Shown: positions 47,614 to 54,969 of the stretch, in pieces
Position numbering within the stretch: the stretch's first letter is position 1
How the letters are laid out: each line of letters begins with the position of its first letter
Origin: Lysobacteraceae bacterium
GTDB taxonomy: Bacteria; Pseudomonadota; Gammaproteobacteria; Xanthomonadales; Xanthomonadaceae
Direction of reading: 5' to 3'
Assembly: GCA_004297225.1 (NCBI GenBank)
Contig: SCUI01000004.1
Coordinates: 102,724-166,723 of the forward strand
DNA: 64,000 nt
Position numbers and translations under genes: made by a program
The notes under the pieces: generated by a model
Told to the model about the DNA's origin: nothing
Databases searched by the model: none
Seen by the model: the letters and a program-made list of their open reading frames with translations, nothing else

Positions 47614-48780
47614 GTGTTGGAGGAAGCCGCCATACAGGGAGCGTTGCTGGCCTTGGCCAGCACATGGCTGCTGGTGTGGATGCTCAAGCCTGTCTCCTTC
47701 TGTTTGAAGCTGCTCGACTACCCGGGAGGTACCCGCAAGGCGCATGAAACGCCCACTCCGGTAACTGGTGGGCTAGCGATGACGCTTGCCGCAGCAGCCG
47801 GCGGCGTCTTCGTCTGGGAAGGTTCCGAGGCCATGATCGGCCTACTTCTGGGCATGCTGTTGCTGCTGGTGGTCGGTCTGCTGGATGACCTGCGCGACAT
47901 CCGCTGGCCCTGGCGGGTGGCGGCCCAGGTCGTGGCTGCACTGAGCTTGTATTACGTCGGTGGCGTGCGCGTGGAGCAGATCGGTAACGCCCTCGGCTTC
48001 CCTGGCCACACGCTGGGTCCGCTCTCGCTCCCACTCACCGTGTTCGCTACCGTCGGCCTGATCAACGCCATCAATCTCATCGACGGTGTCGACGGCCTGG
48101 CCGGCTCGCTGGTATTCGTGGCGTTGCTGATGCTGTGCGCGGCGGCGCTGTATGCCGGCAACAGCGCCCTTGCCGGCAATGTCCTGATCCTGGCCGCTGC
48201 CGTAGCCGGTTTCCTCGCCTGGAACTTCCGCTTCCCCGGCCGCTCCCGCGCCGCGGCCTTCATGGGCAACTCGGGCAGTGCGCTGCTCGGGCTGGCGATG
48301 GCCTGGGTCTGCTTCCGCCTGACCCAGAACCCCGGGCACCCGGTGAACCCGGTGCTGGCGTTGTGGCTGTTGCCGGTGCCAGTGGCCGACACACTGGTGC
48401 TGATCGTGCGCCGGATCCGCCAGGGCCGCTCCCCGTTCCACGCCGGCTGCGACCACATCCACCACTGCCTGCGCGAGGCGGGCTTCGGCCCGTTCGGCAT
48501 CTGCGCCGTGCTCGTCGCCTTCAGCCTGGTCACGGGGCTGGCGGCAGGGCAGGCGATGCGCCTGGATGTGCCGAACGTGTTGATCCTCGCGGCATTCCTG
48601 GGCTTGTGCGTGGGCTGGTACTGGCTTTCGGCGAAGCGCGAGCGTGCGTTGGGCGTATTCAGGGGCCTACGCATGCTGCTGGTAGGCAACGTGGCGGTGG
48701 CGCGGGTGGTGGTGGTGCCGGCGGCTTCGAATGATGATCTCGGGGCGGAAGGGGCGAAGGTGAAGGCTTCCAAGTTGTAG
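47614..48780 (+). CDS. Undecaprenyl-phosphate glycosyl-1-phosphate transferase (WecA/MraY family)
   Basis: A 388-residue polytopic membrane protein that begins repeat-unit assembly on undecaprenyl phosphate. RKAHETPTPVTGG, VVGLLDDLRDI, NLIDGVDGLAGS and CDHIHHCLREAG are the four conserved cytoplasmic motifs. Start is GTG at 47614 with GAAAGGAA upstream. The C-terminal 45 residues extend beyond the usual WecA end. The stop TAG lies inside a TTGTAGGAG palindrome arm. Confidence 0.9.
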   Translation: MLEEAAIQGALLALASTWLLVWMLKPVSFCLKLLDYPGGTRKAHETPTPVTGGLAMTLAAAAGGVFVWEGSEAMIGLLLGMLLLLVVGLLDDLRDIRWPWRVAAQVVAALSLYYVGGVRVEQIGNALGFPGHTLGPLSLPLTVFATVGLINAINLIDGVDGLAGSLVFVALLMLCAAALYAGNSALAGNVLILAAAVAGFLAWNFRFPGRSRAAAFMGNSGSALLGLAMAWVCFRLTQNPGHPVNPVLALWLLPVPVADTLVLIVRRIRQGRSPFHAGCDHIHHCLREAGFGPFGICAVLVAFSLVTGLAAGQAMRLDVPNVLILAAFLGLCVGWYWLSAKRERALGVFRGLRMLLVGNVAVARVVVVPAASNDDLGAEGAKVKASKL

Positions 48781-48813
48781 GAGAGCTGCGCGGCTTGCGC
48801 CGCTCCTACAAGG
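48775..48813. repeat. REP-A variant supplying the wecA-like stop codon
   Basis: TTGTAGGAG ... CGGCTTGCGCCGCTCCTACAAGG forms an inverted repeat (outer arms TTGTAGGAG/CTCCTACAA). The TAG in the left arm is the stop codon of the preceding gene. Confidence 0.8.
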
Positions 48814-48828
48814 GAGATCCGGGGCAGG

Positions 48829-51117
48829 TCAGGGTTCCAGGGAATCCAGGATTTTCTCGAGCGGCGCAGGCCGGGCAATGCAATAACCCTGCGCCTTGTC
48901 GCATTGGTGGTCGCGCAGCCAGTCGTATTCCGCCTGCTCCTCGACCCCTTCGGCGACGACCGTCAGCGAGAGCCCGTGGCCCAGCTGCAGCAGGGCTTGG
49001 CAGATCGAGGCGTTGCGGCGGTCGACATGGACGTGGCGGACGAAGGCGCGGTCGATCTTCATCGCGTCGATCGGCAGGTGGTGCAGGTAGGCCATCGACG
49101 AGAATCCGGTGCCGAAGTCGTCCAGCGAGATGCAGACGCCGCGCTCCTGCAGTTGCGCCAGCAGCGCGCGGGCCTGTTCGGGGCGGGTCATCAGGATGCT
49201 CTCGGTGAGTTCGACGTGCAGGGCACCGCGTGGCAGCGCATGTGCCCGGAACACCTCGTCGAAGTCCCGCAGCAGGTCCGTCTTCAGGAACTGCACCTGG
49301 GACACGTTGATCGCGATGCTCAGGCCCTCGTGGCCCGCCGCCACCAGGCTCTGGTAGGCGCGCACCGCTTCCTGCAGCACCCAGCGCCCCAGCGGCACGA
49401 TCAGGCCGGTGTCCTCGGCCACGCCGATGAAATCGGCGGGTGGTATGAAGCCGCCTTCGGGCTGCGGCCATCGCACCAGCGCTTCCAGGCCGGTGGTGCG
49501 GCCGTTGCGCAGGTCGCGGATCTGCTGGAAATGCAGCTGGAATTCGCAATTGTCCAGGGCGCGGTGCATGCGCGCCGCCATACGCAGGCGATGGCCAGCC
49601 TTGTGGCTCATCGACGGTTCGAACGCGACCATCGCATGCCCTTCGGCGCGGCCCAGGTGCGCGGCCAGGCCGGCGAGGTGGATCGCTTCCATGGCGTCGG
49701 GGTGGTCGTCCGGGAACCGGGCAGTCCCGATCCATGCTTCCAGCTGCTGGCGGCTGCCGGCACCGCTGACCGAGCGCGACAACTCCTCGCGCAGTTCGCG
49801 CAGCGCCTGGTCCCACCGCGCGGGGTCACGCACGGCGAGGACGAACTCCTCCGGCCGCAGGTGGCCGACTTCGCCGTACTCGTAACCCAGCCGCTCCAGC
49901 CGCCGCGCCATCCGCTGCATCACCCGCGTGCCCACGGCCTGCCCGAGGCTGTCCTCGATCAGTTCCAGCCCGCGCAGCTGGATATAGGCCAGCCGCCACG
50001 GCTGGTCTTCCTGCGCCTGCAGGGCGTCGGCAACGGCCCGGCCGTTGAGCAGCCCGGTGACGGGGTCGTAAGTGGCGCGATAGGCGAGCTCGCGCTGTCG
50101 GGCCAACTGCTCGGTGACGTCTTCGGCGAGGATCAGCCACGCGTCCCGGCCATGGAAGCGGATGGCGGTGGCATGGATGCGCAGCTCGCGGATGCTGCCA
50201 TCCTTGCGCTGGGCGGACCAGATCCGCGGGGCCATCTGCGGCTTGCCGGCGTAGGCCTCTACTTCCTCGGCCACCGCGCTCCTCTGCTCGGGAATGGCCA
50301 TGGCGCTGATCGGGACGCCGATCAGCTCTTCCCGGCTGTAGCCGAACTGCTGGACGACGGCCTTGTTGATCTCGAGGATTTCCAGCGTCGTGGCGTCGTA
50401 GACGCAGAACGCCATCGGGTTGTCGTCGAACAGGATGCGGAACTGGTGTTCGGTGGCGACCAGCCGCTCGTGCGCGTGCATCTGCCGGGTGACGTCGACG
50501 ATGGTGCCGGCGATCCGCGATCGGTCTTCGGCCACGGCGCCGCGGATCGAGACCCAGCGGAGGCCGCCATCCGGGGGTTGCATGCGCAGGTCCAGCGCAA
50601 GGGTGCCGCGCGTGCGCAGTGCGTGCAGGTAGGCGGACAGGGCCCGCTTGCGATCGTCGGGGTGGATCAACGCGATGAAGGCTTCCGGAGTGATCCGCGT
50701 CTTGCTGGGCTCCAGGCCGATCAGTTGCGCGGCCGATCCGGTCCAGGTGATCGGCCCGTCGCGAATGGCCGTCCAGGTGCCGGTTCGGCCCAGCGTCTGC
50801 GCCAGTTCGAGGTTCTCGTTGGCTTCGGTGAGGTCGCGGATCAACCGCTGGCTGGCCGCGTCGTGGCGCCGCAGCGTCTGGACCAGGTAACGGAAGCCGA
50901 CCCAGTACAGCGCGTAGAACAGCAAGCTCCAGGCGACGAACATCCACCACGGGACCAGGCTGTCGCTGCCGGTATCGGCGAGGTGGACCTTGCGGTCGAC
51001 CACCACGATCGCGATCAGCGCGCCGGCCAGGAGGGCGCCCGCGATCCAGCCGACGGTCTTGACCGTCGCAAGCGTGCGACTGCCGGCGGGCCTGGGATCG
51101 TCCATTCGCCCTGGCAT
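48829..51117 (-). CDS. PAS-GGDEF(degenerate)-EAL cyclic-di-GMP phosphodiesterase
   Basis: About 762 residues from MPGRMDDPRP (or 758 from MDDPRP); the longer ORF track start runs into a REP-B and the tRNA fragment. Two N-terminal TM segments, two PAS domains with a PAC-like RWVSIRGAVAEDRSRIAGTIVDVT, a GGDEF-like domain with degenerate GHLRPEEF in place of GGDEF, and an EAL domain (TTGLEALVRW, TESILMTR, DDFGTGFSSMAYL, AEGVEEQ, QGYCIARP) are visible. It should degrade c-di-GMP and lacks cyclase activity. Its position beside the EPS locus suggests control of polysaccharide production. Confidence 0.9.
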   Translation of the reverse strand: MPGRMDDPRPAGSRTLATVKTVGWIAGALLAGALIAIVVVDRKVHLADTGSDSLVPWWMFVAWSLLFYALYWVGFRYLVQTLRRHDAASQRLIRDLTEANENLELAQTLGRTGTWTAIRDGPITWTGSAAQLIGLEPSKTRITPEAFIALIHPDDRKRALSAYLHALRTRGTLALDLRMQPPDGGLRWVSIRGAVAEDRSRIAGTIVDVTRQMHAHERLVATEHQFRILFDDNPMAFCVYDATTLEILEINKAVVQQFGYSREELIGVPISAMAIPEQRSAVAEEVEAYAGKPQMAPRIWSAQRKDGSIRELRIHATAIRFHGRDAWLILAEDVTEQLARQRELAYRATYDPVTGLLNGRAVADALQAQEDQPWRLAYIQLRGLELIEDSLGQAVGTRVMQRMARRLERLGYEYGEVGHLRPEEFVLAVRDPARWDQALRELREELSRSVSGAGSRQQLEAWIGTARFPDDHPDAMEAIHLAGLAAHLGRAEGHAMVAFEPSMSHKAGHRLRMAARMHRALDNCEFQLHFQQIRDLRNGRTTGLEALVRWPQPEGGFIPPADFIGVAEDTGLIVPLGRWVLQEAVRAYQSLVAAGHEGLSIAINVSQVQFLKTDLLRDFDEVFRAHALPRGALHVELTESILMTRPEQARALLAQLQERGVCISLDDFGTGFSSMAYLHHLPIDAMKIDRAFVRHVHVDRRNASICQALLQLGHGLSLTVVAEGVEEQAEYDWLRDHQCDKAQGYCIARPAPLEKILDSLEP

Positions 51118-51170
51118 GGTGGGCGCAGGAGTGGGGAGGCTCCGTGAATGGGGCGCCAGGGCAACAAAAA

Positions 51171-51192
51171 GCCGACCATGGGTCGGCTCTAC
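51171..51192. repeat. REP-B beside the tRNA-Val 3' fragment
   Basis: GCCGACCATGGGTCGGCTCTAC, reverse orientation, between the EAL gene and the tRNA fragment. Confidence 0.85.
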
Positions 51193-51196
51193 GATC

Positions 51197-51241
51197 TGGT
51201 GGGCGGTGCAGGGTTCGAACCTGCGACCCTTGCCGTGTGAA
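51197..51241 (-). pseudogene. tRNA-Val(CAC), 3' half (left part of split gene)
   Basis: Minus-strand 3' part of a tRNA-Val: TTCACACGGC core, rest of the anticodon arm GGCAAGGGTC, T-arm GCAGGTTCGAACCCTGC, acceptor ACCGCCC and encoded CCA. Its 5' half is 3.65 kb away at 54892-54931. Joined at the common 10-bp core they give a perfect 75-nt cloverleaf with acceptor GGGCGGT/ACCGCCC. Confidence 0.9.
51232..51241. repeat. Left copy of the 10-bp island direct repeat
   Basis: GCCGTGTGAA, identical to 54892-54901; it lies in the anticodon arm/loop of the split tRNA-Val and marks the left junction. Confidence 0.85.
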
Positions 51242-51349
51242 CCGACTAGGCACACGTCTGAGCACTGCCTTCTATGCGACGGGCTTATCGTTCAATAAGT
51301 TAGAAGGCTCCTTGCCAGATCTGAGAAGAAATGCGCACACCCCCGCGCA

Positions 51350-51389
51350 CCCCAATCGTAACCCAAAATGGTATAAACCGGATTGGGTT
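51350..51389. promoter_or_regulatory. Putative promoter/operator of the island XRE gene
   Basis: CCCCAATC at 51350 and GATTGGGTT at 51381 form an outer inverted repeat; between them lies ACCCAAAATGGTATAAA, which holds a -10-like TATAAA (51372-51377) and a degraded copy of the palindrome at 51678. The XRE GTG start is 14 bp downstream. Confidence 0.5.
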
Positions 51390-51402
51390 GTAGCCTGCGG
51401 CA

Positions 51403-51663
51403 GTGCCGCGTCTCAACGCCCCCGAATACCAGCTTCTCAGAAGGCTTCTGGTCGATGCCCGGGAGAGCGCGGGACTGTCTCAAGCAGAAGTTGCAGGCCG
51501 CTTGGGCCGGGCCCAAACGTTCGTTTCGAAGTACGAGCTCGGGGATCGGCGCCTCGACGTGATTGACTACCTGCAGGTTTGCGATTCCATCGGTGCTGAT
51601 CCGATCGCTCTGCTCAGGACCGTTTGGGTAAAGACCAAATCCGGCCGAGCCCTGGCCGGTTGA
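51403..51663 (+). CDS. XRE-family helix-turn-helix regulator
   Basis: An 86-residue DNA-binding protein from GTG. The HTH_3 domain (LLVDARESAGLSQAEVAGRLGRAQTFVSKYELGDRRLDVIDY) spans most of it. It is small enough to be only a repressor. A palindromic operator is just downstream, before the next gene, and similar sequence lies in its own promoter, so it probably controls itself and the next gene. Confidence 0.87.
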   Translation: MPRLNAPEYQLLRRLLVDARESAGLSQAEVAGRLGRAQTFVSKYELGDRRLDVIDYLQVCDSIGADPIALLRTVWVKTKSGRALAG

Positions 51664-51677
51664 CCCCTTCACAGGCT

Positions 51678-51694
51678 CACCCCAAAATGGGGTG
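51678..51694. promoter_or_regulatory. Perfect palindromic operator before the DUF4102-HTH gene
   Basis: CACCCCA-AAA-TGGGGTG has perfect 7-bp arms. A similar ACCCAAAATGGT is in the XRE promoter, and a half-site TGGGGTG occurs at 52412-52418 upstream of the ATPase gene. The XRE protein is the likely ligand. Confidence 0.6.
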
Positions 51695-51707
51695 AATGGG
51701 GGGCGTC

Positions 51708-52184
51708 ATGAGCGGGAGCGCAGCTTTTTCAACTGAGTGGATCGCGGCCATCCAGTGTGACGGTCGGGGCGAGTTCCGCGATACGCAAACGCCGGGACTA
51801 GTGCTTCGCGTCGGGCCAGATTCTAAGGTCTTCTACCTCTATAGGCGGGTTCGAGAGCGAGGCCGGAGTGTTGAACGCAAGTTTCGTCTTGGTGACGCTA
51901 ATCAACTAACGCTGGCGGCCGCTCGTCGCTTGGCGATCAAGCTCTCCGCAGCGGACTCTCCAAAAAAGGGTAGGGGGGCCATTGACCTCCAAGTGGCGCC
52001 AGTCCGGGCTGACGAGGAGATGCTCACGACCGCGGAGGCCGCCCGACTCACGAAGATGAGTTGTGCCTGGTTTGAGCGAAAGCGATGGGAAGGGGAGGGG
52101 CCGCCCTACTACCGTGCGGGGCGTGCGGTGCGCTACATGCGGAGCGAATTGCTGGAGTGGTGGAAGCGCCGGGGTGGCCTATAA
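51708..52184 (+). CDS. DUF4102 integrase-arm domain fused to excisionase-type HTH
   Basis: About 158 residues; ATG at 51708 is preceded by GGGGGG, while an ATG at 51696 is inside the operator edge. The N-terminal half (GEFRDTQTPGLVLRVGPDSKVFYLYRRVRERGRSVERKFRLGDANQLTLAAARRLA) matches the DUF4102 arm-DNA-binding domain of P4-type integrases. The C-terminal half (LTTAEAARLTKMSCAWFERKRWEGEGPPYYRAGRAVRYMRSEL) matches the HTH_17/excisionase fold. The tyrosine-recombinase catalytic domain is absent. It may be a recombination directionality factor or a repurposed regulator. Confidence 0.72.
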   Translation: MSGSAAFSTEWIAAIQCDGRGEFRDTQTPGLVLRVGPDSKVFYLYRRVRERGRSVERKFRLGDANQLTLAAARRLAIKLSAADSPKKGRGAIDLQVAPVRADEEMLTTAEAARLTKMSCAWFERKRWEGEGPPYYRAGRAVRYMRSELLEWWKRRGGL

Positions 52185-52188
52185 CAAG

Positions 52189-52212
52189 AAAGGGCGCCGA
52201 AGCGCCCTTTTT
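52189..52212 (+). terminator. Intrinsic terminator after the DUF4102-HTH gene
   Basis: AAAGGGCGC, CGAA loop, GCGCCCTTT and T-run: a rho-independent terminator ending the two-gene regulator unit. Confidence 0.85.
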
Positions 52213-52220
52213 GCTTGAAT

Positions 52221-52295
52221 TGGTGGGCGATGTAGGCTTCGAACCTACGACCCCGTCCGTGTGAAGGACGTGCTCTACCCCTGAGCTAATCGCCC
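52221..52295 (-). tRNA. tRNA-Val(CAC), intact, inside the island
   Basis: A 75-nt minus-strand cloverleaf with acceptor GGGCGAT/ATCGCCC, D-arm AGCTCAGGGGTAGAGC, anticodon stem/loop GTCC-TTCACAC-GGAC (CAC), T-arm GTAGGTTCGAAGCCTAC and encoded CCA. It differs from the split gene at many positions including paired bases, so it is an independent gene, not a reconstituted copy. It can supply the function lost when the host tRNA was split. Confidence 0.92.
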
Positions 52296-52438
52296 GAAAT
52301 CGCTGGGGTGCGCACTTTACAGTCCGCGTTGGCACGACGCAAGTCCACGCAAGCCGGCTACCGTCCCCAGATGCCCCATGGCCCGGTTCTGGGCCCAGTT
52401 TCGTTGTTCATTGGGGTGGGGAAAGGGGGGGGACAGGA

Positions 52439-54724
52439 ATGCCCGGCACATTCGTTCAGAAAATTTCCAAGACCGTCGGATTGGGCGTTCTAAAGGATTG
52501 CCCACCGCCGCCTGCAGTGCAGCTTCGGCGTTACAACTTGATCTACGGCTTCAACGCCAGCGGCAAAACGACCCTTTCTAGGGTCTTTGCGAGCCTTGGG
52601 AAAGGGGTCTTAAGTCCAAAGCTACCCGTTGGAGCGGCTTTCGAGATTGAGCTTTCCGATGGGACGAAAATAAAGAGTGGGGGCGATCTGGGCCTCCTCA
52701 CGAAGAGGCTTCTTGTTTTCAACGGAGATTTCCAAGACGAGAACCTGCGCTGGAAAGATGGGACAGCTAGTCCAGTCTTCTATATTGGGAGAGAGCAGGC
52801 TGACCTTGCACAAAAGCTTGGCGAAGTCGAGAAAGCAAAGTCAGAGAAGGAGTTAAGTCTTCGAGTCGCAGAAGAGAAGACTCGTGGCGCGGAAGGTTCC
52901 CAGGCCACCTTCAAGCGTAATACTGCACGCCTCATTGCCGAGCAGTTGGGGCTCGGGAGAAAGTACGACGCCACGAAGCTCGCCGCTGACTACGACTCAA
53001 ATTCGGACTTTTCACTGCTCTCTGCAGAAAAGGTAGAAGGTCTCAAACAACAAATATCGCAGCAAGAAGCATTACCCAAAGTCGATCCGTTGCCGAACAC
53101 CAAGGTGGGGATCGAAAAGCTCGGAGCCGATAGCCGCGAATTACTGGAGACAACCTTGGGTAAGGTGGCTCTGGCAGACCTCGCGGGACATGACGGAATG
53201 CTCAGTTGGATACGAGCCGGCCTAACCTACCACGAGGCCAACTCCCTCGAGAGCTGCTTGCTTTGTGGGAATGATCTGACTCAGTCTAGAAAGGAAGCTC
53301 TCGCATCAGCGATCGATAACCGGTTCGATAGACTGATTGCGGATCTGGCTTTCTGCGAAAGCGATTGCGAAAGCAAAGTGCGCCTGGTGCAGGCTTTGCT
53401 AGCTAAGATTCCATCCCCAAATGACGTTTCCCCCGAGAATCGGGGGGCGTTTGAGGTCCACGCCAAATCGCTTCGGGTGTCACTTGAGAAAGTTCCTCCA
53501 ATATTGGAGGAACTGAGGAATCTTTTGGCTGCAAAAAGGGCGCATCCGAATCAAGCAATGGCTATTCCCGAGAATGTTGCCGCCCCGTCTCTCGCTGCGA
53601 TCGAATCTGATGTCCAAAAGGCCATAGATGGAGTAAACGCTGTTTTGGGTGCCCACAACCAAGTCTTTGACGAGTTTGAGGAGCGAAAAAGGGAGGCCGC
53701 CGATCGGCTCAAGGAGCATTACCTTGGGTCAGCAAATGAAGAATACAGGGCCCATGAACGCACAGTCGTCCAAGCCCGCACTGCCGTGCTTGACCTCCGG
53801 ACTGAGGTTGCACGGTTTTCGGCGGAAGTGGTCGAGCTAAACAAGAAGATTAGGGCCCACGGGCCTGCAGCTTCAGTTATCACTGCAATGATCCAGAGCT
53901 ACTTGGGTCACAAAGAACTCTCGATTGTCGCGGTTGATTCAGGCTATCAGCTCGTGCGCAATGGATCTGTAGTAAAGGATTCACTTAGCGAAGGGGAAAA
54001 GACTGCTATTTCGCTGTGTTATTTCCTTTCGACTTTGGAGGCAGAGGGGCGGTCCAAAAAGGATCTCATTGTCGTAATCGATGACCCGATTTCCAGCTTG
54101 GATACGAGGGCACTGAACTACGCCTTCGCTATCATCAAGTCAGCACTTGGAGAGCCGTGCCAATTGATCCTGTTGACGCACAATGTCAACTTTATGAACG
54201 AGGCGAAGAAGTGGCTTCGGAATCGAGCAGATGCGACAAAAGGTGATCCAACTGCCTCATTATTGTTCCTGGATGCCATCCGCTCTGAAAACGGTGCCCG
54301 CACAACTATTCTCACGGAACTCCCGAAATACATACGGGACTACGAATCCGAATATCACTACTTGTTCCATATGATCCTAAGGTTTTCCCGGGCAAAGCCA
54401 GAGGATCGGGAAGGGTATTTCGTGATGCCGAATGCGCTTCGAAAGGTGCTAGACGTTTTTCTAGCGTTCAAGCACCCCGGCGCAAACGGGTTAAGTAGCA
54501 AGGTTGAGGCGATCCCGGCTCATGATCTTGGGATAGATCCCGCGCGGATTGCGGCTCTCGATCGCCTAGCTCAAGTCGAGAGTCATGCTGACAGTCTGGA
54601 CGACCTAATTGCCTTCTCGTCGATGACAATGGAGGAGGTCGTCGCAGCTACAGAAGCGCTACTGGAGTTGATGGAGAAGTATGATCAAGAGCACTTTAAG
54701 CGGATCTGTAAGATCTGTGCCTAG
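52439..54724 (+). CDS. AAA_13 ATPase of the PrrC/RloC anticodon-nuclease superfamily
   Basis: A 761-residue protein. Walker A GFNASGKTT (about residues 37-45), a long central coiled coil broken by the CxxC hook SCLLCGND (Cys273, Cys276), signature LSEGEKTAISL, Walker B LIVVIDDPISSLD and the H-loop LLTHNVN define an ABC/SMC-type ATPase of Pfam AAA_13. C-terminal ALRKVLDVFLAFKHPG and QVESHADSLDD give Arg668, Asp672 and His716, comparable to the Arg-Glu-His set of PrrC and RloC anticodon nucleases. Nuclease activity is inferred. GGACAGGA precedes the ATG. It is visibly lower in GC than the host. Confidence 0.8.
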   Translation: MPGTFVQKISKTVGLGVLKDCPPPPAVQLRRYNLIYGFNASGKTTLSRVFASLGKGVLSPKLPVGAAFEIELSDGTKIKSGGDLGLLTKRLLVFNGDFQDENLRWKDGTASPVFYIGREQADLAQKLGEVEKAKSEKELSLRVAEEKTRGAEGSQATFKRNTARLIAEQLGLGRKYDATKLAADYDSNSDFSLLSAEKVEGLKQQISQQEALPKVDPLPNTKVGIEKLGADSRELLETTLGKVALADLAGHDGMLSWIRAGLTYHEANSLESCLLCGNDLTQSRKEALASAIDNRFDRLIADLAFCESDCESKVRLVQALLAKIPSPNDVSPENRGAFEVHAKSLRVSLEKVPPILEELRNLLAAKRAHPNQAMAIPENVAAPSLAAIESDVQKAIDGVNAVLGAHNQVFDEFEERKREAADRLKEHYLGSANEEYRAHERTVVQARTAVLDLRTEVARFSAEVVELNKKIRAHGPAASVITAMIQSYLGHKELSIVAVDSGYQLVRNGSVVKDSLSEGEKTAISLCYFLSTLEAEGRSKKDLIVVIDDPISSLDTRALNYAFAIIKSALGEPCQLILLTHNVNFMNEAKKWLRNRADATKGDPTASLLFLDAIRSENGARTTILTELPKYIRDYESEYHYLFHMILRFSRAKPEDREGYFVMPNALRKVLDVFLAFKHPGANGLSSKVEAIPAHDLGIDPARIAALDRLAQVESHADSLDDLIAFSSMTMEEVVAATEALLELMEKYDQEHFKRICKICA

Positions 54725-54891
54725 GGCTCTGAAGATTCAGTCCTGTCCGCCGAAAGGTCTTTCATGCGGACCCTAGAAAGGCGGGCGATCCCTGACCCAT
54801 CCATGACCCAGATCACCGGGGACTCTGCCGGAAGTTGCTAAGAGCGAGGTCTGGCGCGACGTTTGTGCCGCCACTCAGTTGTGAGTGAGTC
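54725..54891. other. Island right end without a recognised gene
   Basis: About 165 bp between the ATPase stop and the tRNA 5' half. No ORF, hairpin terminator or inverted repeat of note was seen. Confidence 0.4.
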
Positions 54892-54901
54892 GCCGTGTGA
54901 A
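54892..54901. repeat. Right copy of the 10-bp island direct repeat
   Basis: GCCGTGTGAA, identical to 51232-51241, at the right junction of the island. Confidence 0.85.
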
Positions 54902-54931
54902 GGCAATGCTCTACCGCTGAGCTAACCGCCC
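54892..54931 (-). pseudogene. tRNA-Val(CAC), 5' half (right part of split gene)
   Basis: Minus-strand GGGCGGTTAGCTCAGC then GGTAGAGCATTGCC and the TTCACACGGC core. It continues not into a tRNA 3' half but into island sequence, so this copy is broken. Together with 51197-51231 it gives a full tRNA. Confidence 0.9.
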
Positions 54932-54969
54932 CGGTGGGCCGCGTAGTTTACGGGGCCGGCCGACTTTGC

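Larger units (their letters stand above)
51232..54891. mobile_element. 3.66-kb island splitting tRNA-Val(CAC)
   Basis: The interval between two copies of GCCGTGTGAA interrupts a tRNA-Val gene in its anticodon arm. Removing exactly this 3,660-bp unit restores a complete 75-nt tRNA. Contents: XRE regulator, DUF4102-HTH_17 fusion, a separate intact tRNA-Val(CAC), and an AAA_13 ATPase. The ATPase part is visibly lower in GC than the chromosome. No complete integrase catalytic domain is encoded. Confidence 0.8.

Noticed and set aside
51197-51275. A complete tRNA at the left end of the island
   Set aside because: Only the 3' half can fold; sequence beyond 51241 cannot supply a matching acceptor or D-arm.
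51232-54901. Prophage or integrative conjugative element
   Set aside because: Only four genes, no structural, replication, relaxase or full integrase gene.
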